Source: an uncultured Elusimicrobium sp. (GTDB lineage Bacteria; Elusimicrobiota; Elusimicrobia; Elusimicrobiales; Elusimicrobiaceae). Taken from it: a stretch of DNA of 28,972 bases. Of the stretch, positions 23,638-28,972 are shown one piece after another. Under the pieces are notes generated by a model. That model searched no databases and had not been told where the DNA came from. It was given only the letters and a program-made list of their open reading frames with translations. Position 1 is the stretch's first letter. Each line of letters opens with the position of its first letter. The stretch lies in NCBI GenBank assembly GCA_937891135.1, contig CALAFB010000123.1, positions 1 to 28,972 on the forward strand, read 5' to 3'. The position numbers and the translations under genes are program-made.

Positions 23638-23655
23638 ATCTCTATGGAGGAAATT

Positions 23656-24333
23656 ATGATGGATTTACACGAAGCACTTTGGCAACATAATTTTAAACGA
23701 GTGAAAGAACTTGTAGAAAGCGGCGTGGAATTAAATACGGACGAAAGTTGGCCCCCTCTTTTGATTGCGGCATTTGAAGGAGATGCACAGGTGGTCAAGT
23801 ACTTACTAACACACGGGGCAAAACCTACAGGGACTATTTTAGGCGAAAGTATCTACTGGGGAGTACAGCCTCATATGTTTAAACGCTTACTTAAGGCGGG
23901 GATAGACCCGAATATCCAAGAAGGAAGGCGAACACCTTTACTTGTCAATGCGGCGCGTTTTGGGAGACACCGTATCGCGTCACTTTTGTTAGAAGCCGGA
24001 GCAGACCCGAACTTGCCGGAAGCAGGGGGTACCACCGCACTTATGATGGCATCCTATTATGCACATCTCAATATTTTGGAAAAATTATGGGCTTACGGGG
24101 CGGATATCAACCAACGGGATGATAACGGGGAAAATGCTTTATTTTACGCGGTTGCTTGGTCGGCCCCTTTATCGGTCTTTAAGTGGTTGGTGGAACATGG
24201 CATAGACCTTAGCGTGCGCACGAAAAAAGAGGGCCTTTCTATCTTGCAATGGTTGCGCGGTCCGGATGACCCCAACTATAATCCTAACAACGAAGTGGAC
24301 CGTTATTTAGTGGCTTGCGGGGCAAAGTTGTAA
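23656..24333 (+). CDS. Ankyrin-repeat protein
   Basis: A 225-residue cytoplasmic protein built of about six ankyrin repeats: LHEALWQHNFKRVKELVESG, PPLLIAAFEGDAQVVKYLLTHGA, a degenerate one (YWGVQPHMFKRLLKAGIDPN), TPLLVNAARFGRHRIASLLLEAGADPN, TALMMASYYAHLNILEKLWAYGADIN and ALFYAVAWSAPLSVFKWLVEHGIDL. Ankyrin repeats bind other proteins. No signal peptide or catalytic domain is present, so it is probably an adaptor or inhibitor within the regulon. GGAGG is five bases before the chosen ATG; the next ATG (23659) is also possible. It is monocistronic between promoter 4 and a strong terminator. Confidence 0.85.
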   Translation: MMDLHEALWQHNFKRVKELVESGVELNTDESWPPLLIAAFEGDAQVVKYLLTHGAKPTGTILGESIYWGVQPHMFKRLLKAGIDPNIQEGRRTPLLVNAARFGRHRIASLLLEAGADPNLPEAGGTTALMMASYYAHLNILEKLWAYGADINQRDDNGENALFYAVAWSAPLSVFKWLVEHGIDLSVRTKKEGLSILQWLRGPDDPNYNPNNEVDRYLVACGAKL

Positions 24334-24354
24334 ATCTCGGGTTTCTAACACCAC

Positions 24355-24378
24355 AGGGCCGCTATTTGCGGCCCTTTT
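24355..24378. terminator. Terminator of the ankyrin gene
   Basis: GGGCCGC (24356-24362), loop TATTT, GCGGCCC (24368-24374), then TTTT. It lies over the stop codon of the converging TPR-like gene. Confidence 0.85.
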
Positions 24379-25588
24379 CCTCGCCTACAAATACGGGGAT
24401 ATGATATAAATCCGCCAATTCTGCCACCTTATCTACCAATACGTCATATATTTTGTTGTAGTGTCCCAAAATGCTCAAAAGTTGTTTTCTCCATGTACGC
24501 AATTGTGCACGAGTTATATCCGGTCCGCTGGGGGCTTTTAAGTCTAAACATGCTTGGGAAAAATGTCTGTCTGTACACAGTTGCAAATACTCTTTAATTT
24601 CTTTTAATTTTTGGGATAAATTGGGCGCGTTTAATTTGGAGAACGATGCCTGCAAATACTCCAAACTCTTTTGAATACTGCTACCCATTTTGTTTTCAAA
24701 ACGGATGCCTGTCCAAGTTGCCAAACACTCACTCAAGGTTTCCGTTGAATCTATCATATCATCTATTTCATCAAAAAACCGGTGGTTTAACGCACTCATA
24801 AAATCTTTGTCAATCACAACGGGCTCTTTTGGAAGTAAAACTTGTATTTTTCGCAGGGTGGCTTTCATAGTTTTATCTACTAATTCATCTTTGCTGTTCA
24901 GTACAATTTCTATGTCTTGTCGTACCTGGGTTAAATGCCCGGAATGATACCCCGCCACGGCCCGCAAATAATGGGCTACATCTTCTTTGGGATGCTCATG
25001 AAGCGCGCTTTGGGCATCTTGATAGGCCGATTCATAGGTTTCCTCATTTAAACGGATAAGTCCCCGCATTAAATAACCCATACTCCGTTCGCTGGGCATT
25101 AAAAGATAAGAATAGTGTAACGCTTGCGTAAAAGGCGATTTTTGTGGTTTGTTGTTAATAAAAGAGGATACTCCTTGCATAAAATACAAATAGGCCCGGT
25201 GACGGGTATCTAGCTCTTTTTTATGGGCAAGAACTTTATTTAAATAGGTTTTGACCTTGGCCGGATGTTGCGTTGCAATGTAATAAGTAGCTTTTTGTAA
25301 ATTTAAAAAAGTATCCGTTGCACCCAGTTTTTTCATTGCTTTTAAGAGCGCTTGTGCTTTTTTAAATTGCTCAAGTACTACATAACTGTCAAAAGCTTGT
25401 TCTAAAGCATCAAGGGATGGTTGGCGTTTATACTCGGCCAGAGCGAGAGCTAATGCCTCCTTGTCTTGATCATTATTACTGAAAATGCGCGCTTGCTGCA
25501 AGAGCAAGGGGAAGTCTTGCAACCAAGATGGAGTTGGCTGTGGAATAGCAATGTGTGGTAATTTTGGAGTACGGTTTTTTTTATTCAT
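24362..25588 (-). CDS. TPR-like helical-repeat protein
   Basis: A 408-residue protein, helical throughout. Residues about 25-245 contain degenerate tetratricopeptide-type helix pairs (for example ALALALAEYKRQPSLDALEQAFDSYVVLEQFKKAQALLKAMKK as consecutive helices, YLMRGLIRLNEETYESAYQDAQSALHEHP, and AHYLRAVAGYHSGHLTQVRQDIEIVL). The C-terminal ~150 residues are a separate helical domain I do not recognise, with a short acidic stretch (FFDEIDDMIDSTE). There is no signal peptide or membrane segment. It is probably a protein-binding scaffold. GGAG precedes the ATG. Promoter 5 on the minus strand has the same layout as the other four WYL-type sites, so it belongs to the same inferred regulon. Confidence 0.7.
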   Translation of the reverse strand: MNKKNRTPKLPHIAIPQPTPSWLQDFPLLLQQARIFSNNDQDKEALALALAEYKRQPSLDALEQAFDSYVVLEQFKKAQALLKAMKKLGATDTFLNLQKATYYIATQHPAKVKTYLNKVLAHKKELDTRHRAYLYFMQGVSSFINNKPQKSPFTQALHYSYLLMPSERSMGYLMRGLIRLNEETYESAYQDAQSALHEHPKEDVAHYLRAVAGYHSGHLTQVRQDIEIVLNSKDELVDKTMKATLRKIQVLLPKEPVVIDKDFMSALNHRFFDEIDDMIDSTETLSECLATWTGIRFENKMGSSIQKSLEYLQASFSKLNAPNLSQKLKEIKEYLQLCTDRHFSQACLDLKAPSGPDITRAQLRTWRKQLLSILGHYNKIYDVLVDKVAELADLYHIPVFVGEEKGRK

Positions 25589-25617
25589 AATTTTCTCCTT
25601 AGATTGATATTAACTAT

Positions 25618-25651
25618 AGCATAACACGAGGAAGCGACAAATGTGGTGTCG
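25618..25651 (-). promoter_or_regulatory. WYL-type (PafBC-like) promoter 5, before the TPR-like gene
   Basis: Reading the minus strand: CGACAC (25651-25646), 5 bases, TTGTCG (25640-25635), 11 bases, TATGCT (25623-25618). The upstream half-site has one mismatch; the promoter-proximal half and the 11-base gap are exact. The ATG at 25588 lies about 30 bases further on. Confidence 0.62.
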
Positions 25652-25708
25652 TATATTTTAACTTGACTTCTGGGCCTAGAAGAAGCGTGAATGTGTATAG
25701 GAGAGAAT

Positions 25709-26092
25709 ATGCAAAACTATACACATTTATCAGCCCGGGAATTAGAACATAAATGGCTAGAGTTAATAGGCCGGCCTATGCCACCAATTGGGCGAAGTTT
25801 AGTTATTAAGTACCTGTTATGGTATGAACAAGCCAAGCGGGAGAAGATTTCTCCGCTTGGCTTTTTTCATGAAGTAAAGCAAGCCGCTAAAACCGCTGAT
25901 AAACGCCCCAAAGCCACATTGGAAGTGGGCTCTAAAATGGTCCGGTCCTATCAAGGTACAAAATATGAAGTGGAAATTATCTCACAGGGCTATTTGTATA
26001 GGAACAAAACCTATAAAAGTTTATCCGGTGTAGCTAAAGCCATTACTGGTAAAAGTTGGAACGGGAATGTATTTTTTGGAGTGAAGAAATGA
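25709..26092 (+). CDS. DUF2924 protein, partner of the serine recombinase
   Basis: A 127-residue protein of the DUF2924 (PF11149) type. The N-terminus (LSARELEHKWLELIGRPMPPIGRSLVIKYLLWYEQA) is helical. The C-terminal half is the characteristic part: GSKMVRSYQGTKYEVEIISQGYLYRNKTYKSLSGVAKAITGKSWNGNVFFG. These proteins are almost always encoded directly before a large serine recombinase on phages and integrative elements, and probably help it bind or choose direction. The start at 25709 is set by TAGGAG. The stop overlaps the recombinase start (ATGA). The coding sequence contains a strong terminator-like hairpin (25830-25867). Confidence 0.85.
   Translation: MQNYTHLSARELEHKWLELIGRPMPPIGRSLVIKYLLWYEQAKREKISPLGFFHEVKQAAKTADKRPKATLEVGSKMVRSYQGTKYEVEIISQGYLYRNKTYKSLSGVAKAITGKSWNGNVFFGVKK
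25830..25867 (+). terminator. Terminator-like hairpin inside the DUF2924 gene
   Basis: AAGCCAAGCGG-G-AGAA (25830-25845) pairs with TTCTCCGCTTGGCTT (25849-25863): 15 base pairs with one bulged G and a 3-base loop. A run of T (25862-25867) follows. It is fully inside the reading frame and upstream of the recombinase, so it could attenuate that gene when translation of DUF2924 is weak. Confidence 0.55.
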
Positions 26093-27705
26093 GTGATAAG
26101 AAAATACGTTGTGCTATCTATACGCGTAAATCAACAGAAGAAGGTTTAGAGCAAGAGTTTAACAGTTTGCAAGCCCAACGGGAAGCGTGTGAGGCCTACA
26201 TTAAGAGCCAAAAGCACGAGAACTGGCAATTATTGCCTACGGAGTATGATGATGGCGGGTATTCGGGTGGCAATATGGAACGCCCGGCCTTAAAACGACT
26301 TTTATCTGATATTAGATCCGGACTTGTTGATATTATTGTTGTCTATAAAATTGACCGTTTAACCCGCAGTTTAATGGACTTTAGCAAGATAGTAGAAGTA
26401 TTAGATAAGCATAATGCCTCGTTTGTATCTATTACCCAACACTTTAATACCACTACCAGTATGGGTAGGTTAACACTTAATATGTTGTTATCCTTTGCCC
26501 AATTTGAGCGGGAAGTAACCGGGGAACGCATAAGGGATAAGATTAGTGCGAGTAAAAAGAAGGGTATGTGGATGGGTGGTAAACCGCCATTAGGATATTA
26601 CCGTAAAGATAAAAAGATATACCCGGATGAAGAAAAAGCAAAACTCATTATTAGCATATTCCAAAAGTATGTAGACATTAAAAGCACCACACTTGTAAAA
26701 GAATGGCTAAATAAACAAGGGCATAATATATCCGTAGGGAACTTAAATTGTATCCTACGCAATAAAGCATATATTGGTCTTGTAGGCCATAAAGGCACAT
26801 GGTATCAAGGAGAACACCAAGGAATAATAGATGAATCTTTGTTTGAACAAGTCCAAGCTGTAATGGCCGATAACCGTATTAACCGCCAACATTATGATCC
26901 TAAAAAGAGCCTTTTATCCGGCAAACTATATGATGATAAGGGCAATGCCATGAGCCCCAGTTGGAGTACAGGTTGTAGTGGGAAAACATACCGCTATTAT
27001 GTCAGCCAAGCACTCATCCGCAAAGAGCCGGGTAAAGTGGGGAAAGTCAGTAAGGTATCTCTGCCGCAACTGGAAAACTTTATAGATAGTTGGTTTGATC
27101 AATTTTTATGCGAAAAGCCCAAAATACACCCATATATCCAACATTTTGAAGTATCCAAGCAAAAGAAATTACTCAAACTTTTATTTTCTTATACAATAAC
27201 TCGGGACATAGAAAAATCCCTAATCAGGCATATTAAACTAAGACCTAACGAAGTAGAAATAACTCTGCATACAGAACAAGTATTAGAACTATTTAATGCC
27301 ATTTATGAAAATCGGGAAATGCACCAACTCAAACCCGAAGAATTGAAACAAGAAAGCACCTATACGGAGCCGTATCATATCGGCACAATAGCCAACGGAG
27401 AAAAAATAATCGTGGGGCAGTTTGTAGAACCAAGAAAAAGGCCCAATACTGAACTTATCAAAATCTTAAACCAAGCATATGCTTGGCACCAAGATATATT
27501 AGACGGTAAGACTACCCAAGAAATAGCCAATAGAGAAAAGGTCTGCGTGCAGTATGTGCGCCGGATCCTCAATTTGAGTTTTTTATCGCCGAAAATCGTA
27601 CGTTCTATCTTAAACGGCACCCAGCCCGCCGACTGTACACTCAAAAAATTGCTTTCTATCCGCATACCAAATTGGCGGGAACAAGAAGAAATTCTCACTA
27701 AATGA
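26089..27705 (+). CDS. Large serine recombinase (integrase)
   Basis: A 538-residue site-specific recombinase. Residues about 5-155 are the resolvase catalytic domain: YTRKSTEEG with nucleophile S15, FNSLQAQREACEAYI, YDDGGYSGG, VVYKIDRLTRS and QFEREVTGERIRDKI. A recombinase domain follows (GGKPPLGYYRKDKKIYPDEEKAK, then LNKQGHNISVGNLNCILRNKAYIG). The C-terminal third has a predicted helix-turn-helix (TTQEIANREKVCVQYVRRILN). No zinc-ribbon cysteine set is visible; the GNAMSPSWSTGCSGKTYRYY segment stands where one might be, as is usual in DUF2924-linked recombinases. It should cut and join att sites to insert and excise the island. The start overlaps the DUF2924 stop. The repeat R2 lies about 100 bases downstream, in the place expected for an att site. 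Confidence 0.9.
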   Translation: MSDKKIRCAIYTRKSTEEGLEQEFNSLQAQREACEAYIKSQKHENWQLLPTEYDDGGYSGGNMERPALKRLLSDIRSGLVDIIVVYKIDRLTRSLMDFSKIVEVLDKHNASFVSITQHFNTTTSMGRLTLNMLLSFAQFEREVTGERIRDKISASKKKGMWMGGKPPLGYYRKDKKIYPDEEKAKLIISIFQKYVDIKSTTLVKEWLNKQGHNISVGNLNCILRNKAYIGLVGHKGTWYQGEHQGIIDESLFEQVQAVMADNRINRQHYDPKKSLLSGKLYDDKGNAMSPSWSTGCSGKTYRYYVSQALIRKEPGKVGKVSKVSLPQLENFIDSWFDQFLCEKPKIHPYIQHFEVSKQKKLLKLLFSYTITRDIEKSLIRHIKLRPNEVEITLHTEQVLELFNAIYENREMHQLKPEELKQESTYTEPYHIGTIANGEKIIVGQFVEPRKRPNTELIKILNQAYAWHQDILDGKTTQEIANREKVCVQYVRRILNLSFLSPKIVRSILNGTQPADCTLKKLLSIRIPNWREQEEILTK

Positions 27706-27715
27706 AATTTCAGTG

Positions 27716-27912
27716 AACGACTTTCTATCTACCCTTGTCAGCATAAAACGAGAACATTTGTCAAAACGCGCACAAACTTGCCAAAATTTCCATGCTCAAA
27801 GTGGTGCACAAAAAAATCCCCGTCGGGCGCGTTGCCTAACGGGGATATATGCTATAAAATCAAAACTAAAATACGGCGTGTGTAGTTTGGGTAGCACGGT
27901 ACTGATATTTTA
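27716..27912. repeat. Structured direct repeat R2 with left flank
   Basis: The core (27810-27912) matches R1 and R3. Hairpin 2 here uses TAAAATCA and TGATATTTTA where R1 has GAAAATCA and TGATTTTC, a paired change that keeps the stem. The left flank (27716-27809) matches the flank of R3 (28734-28827), including AACGACT, TTGTCAGCATAAAA and CATGCT. The stop codon of the leftward gene at 27910 lies inside the repeat, so the repeat end is a junction. Frames through it on the plus strand are not genes. Confidence 0.75.
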
Positions 27913-28665
27913 TTGAATTAACTGTAGTGTTTCTTGAGTAGGAATGGTTTTACCATTTTTATCAAAGTAAAATTTACACTCTCCAAATTCTTTGTGCATC
28001 TCTAAATAAATATAGCAATTTGCTTTGTCTATATCACATGGTTGCTCAAAAGTATTTGAGACGATATATACGTGTTCCGGTCTTTTTCCACGAAAATAAA
28101 TATCGACAGGCTCATCGCGCCAATACGATACCTCTCTATTCTTTGGTTCAATATTCGTTATGGTTTCAATTTTTGCAAATTCATTTGCGAGTCGTTCTAT
28201 AGTAAAATTCGTGCCAAGATTTTCTACGATTTTTGGCAAATGATTATTGAGTAAAGTGCATGAATTTTTAACAATAGTAGGATATTCGTTTTTTAGGTAT
28301 TCTTGATGTGCCTTTTGACGTTTTTTAGCGCCTATATGAGTTGTCATAATACTTGGTAAAAAAAGAACATACAACCCTGATATAATTAACATACAAACAT
28401 ATCCGATGTCAGCTAAAATACTATGTTTTGCACCTGCATATTTTTTCTGTGTTAAAAAAGCTATGAATGATAGAATAATTAGCAGTAAAAGAATAATGGG
28501 GGGAGCCACTGCCAGAATCCTTAAACCAAGAAGCATTAACACTATGTCATGCCACATAGCAACGCCCGACATAACGTAAAGTACACAAAAAATTATAACG
28601 ACTATCAATACAAAAAACGAATATCCGCAAATTTTATAAGCAAGAGTTTTCCTAAAATTATCCAT
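27910..28665 (-). CDS. Uncharacterised membrane protein
   Basis: A 251-residue protein with about three to four membrane helices in the first 110 residues (FFVLIVVIIFCVLYVMSG; IVLMLLGLRILAVAPPIILLLLIILSFIAFL; ILADIGYVCMLIISGLYVLFL). A soluble C-terminal domain of about 135 residues follows, starting with a charged helix (GAKKRQKAHQEYLKNEYPTI) and continuing with mixed strands (VDIYFRGKRPEHVYIVSN, CYIYLEMHKEFGECKFYFDKNGK). I recognise no family. GAGG precedes the ATG. The gene is the only one between repeats R2 and R3, so it is probably cargo of a separate small element or leftover of an older one; its stop codon is supplied by R2. Confidence 0.7.
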   Translation of the reverse strand: MDNFRKTLAYKICGYSFFVLIVVIIFCVLYVMSGVAMWHDIVLMLLGLRILAVAPPIILLLLIILSFIAFLTQKKYAGAKHSILADIGYVCMLIISGLYVLFLPSIMTTHIGAKKRQKAHQEYLKNEYPTIVKNSCTLLNNHLPKIVENLGTNFTIERLANEFAKIETITNIEPKNREVSYWRDEPVDIYFRGKRPEHVYIVSNTFEQPCDIDKANCYIYLEMHKEFGECKFYFDKNGKTIPTQETLQLIQ

Positions 28666-28733
28666 AAAGTTTACTTTCCTCTACTCGTACATACTAGCAT
28701 ATTAAATTTAGCATTTGTTAAATATACTCAAAA

Positions 28734-28972
28734 AACGACTGCCTACCTAGTGTTGTCAGCATAAAAAGAGAATATTTACCAAAAAGCACGAAAACCCACC
28801 AAATTTCCCATGCTATCAGTGGTTTACAAAAAAATCCCCGTCGGGCAAAGTGCCTAACGGGAATTTATGCTGAAAATCAAAAACTAAAATACGGTGTTTG
28901 TAGTTTGGCTAGCACTATGCTGATTTTTCAAACAGGTTGAAAACAGGCAGAAAATGGCTGTTTTTCTTTCCA
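28734..28972. repeat. Structured direct repeat R3 with both flanks
   Basis: The core at 28828-28929 has the same two hairpins as R1. The left flank (28734-28827) is like that of R2, and the right flank (28930-28971, AAACAGG...GGCAGAAAATGG) is like that of R1, as expected if R3 were a recombinant or parental form of the two. The window ends inside the right flank. Bases 28666-28733 hold only the upstream region of the leftward membrane-protein gene. Confidence 0.7.

Larger units (their letters stand above)
10823..27912. mobile_element. Putative integrative island with a large serine recombinase
   Basis: The segment is bounded by direct copies of a structured ~100-bp repeat (R1 at 10823-10922, R2 at 27810-27912). 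It carries a DUF2924 gene and a large serine recombinase beside the right copy, and its cargo is of accessory type: nucleases, a toxin with immunity protein, an AAA+ protein, Fic, and a regulator with its own regulon. The left border abuts a relic of the same recombinase module, and a third repeat lies at 28828-28929, so several elements seem to have accumulated at one site. The exact ends are inferred; which repeat pair recombines is not known. Confidence 0.55.

Noticed and set aside
12374..25651. LexA/SOS boxes as an explanation for the CGACAA/TTGTCG palindromes
   Set aside because: LexA boxes I know (CTGT-N8-ACAG, CGAAC-N4-GTTCG, GAAC-N7-GAAC) do not match. The fixed 11-base distance to TANNNT with loss of the -35 box fits an activator that works inside the promoter better than a LexA repressor. 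The gap of 4 or 5 bases is also unlike LexA.
27736..27765. Extra TTGTC motifs near the repeats (27734, 27764 and 28754 regions)
   Set aside because: They lack the paired CGACAA half and have no TANNNT 11 bases downstream.

Overview
The window looks like a piece of a gut-type Elusimicrobiota (Elusimicrobium-like) chromosome. The main reason is two type IV pilin-like genes with the FTLIELLVVVLIIGIL / ALPQYQK signature, which I recall as multiplied in that phylum. This assignment is an inference; no rRNA or other marker is present apart from the fusA tail and mnmA.

Left part (1-10.8 kb), chromosomal backbone. It holds the 3' end of fusA with its terminator, a small GIY-YIG nuclease between two inverted palindromic repeats, and a prepilin gene whose leader carries in-frame palindromic repeats. 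A leftward operon follows, encoding a GlcD-GlcE fusion, a GlcF-like Fe-S subunit and a GAF/HD-GYP protein. After that come a Shelph-like phosphatase, a secreted trypsin-like protease, mnmA and a second prepilin. The two prepilin genes share a ~260-nt upstream leader in which two long-range stems are preserved by compensating base changes, so it is a strong candidate for an undescribed structured RNA. The backbone ends in a decayed C-terminus of an AI-2E-family transporter and a 17-codon relic of a DUF2924 gene.

Middle part (10.8-27.9 kb), a probable integrative island. It lies between ~100-bp structured direct repeats and carries a large serine recombinase with its DUF2924 partner at the right end. 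A third repeat copy at 28.8 kb and the recombinase relic at 10.77 kb suggest repeated insertion at one site. Cargo includes a class II Fic protein, a Cas4-like/DEDD two-domain nuclease (DUF2779, frameshifted), a PD-(D/E)XK nuclease with an unknown partner, a secreted MORN-repeat protein ending in an AHH nuclease with an Imm11-like immunity protein and an OmpA-like protein, a tandem AAA+ ATPase, an HTH-WYL-WCX regulator, an EcsC-family protein, an ankyrin protein and a TPR-like protein.

The most striking signal is a regulon inside this island. Five promoters (before DUF2779, AAA+, EcsC, ankyrin and TPR genes) carry the same layout: CGACAA-N4/5-TTGTCG, then exactly 11 nt, then TANNNT. This matches, in sequence and spacing, the RecA-independent DNA-damage promoter of mycobacteria (as I recall, TTGTCRGTG-N8-TANNNT), which is activated by the WYL-domain pair PafBC. 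A WYL regulator gene sits among these promoters. I infer a self-contained, mobile, PafBC-like stress or defence regulon whose single WYL protein may bind as a homodimer to a palindrome.
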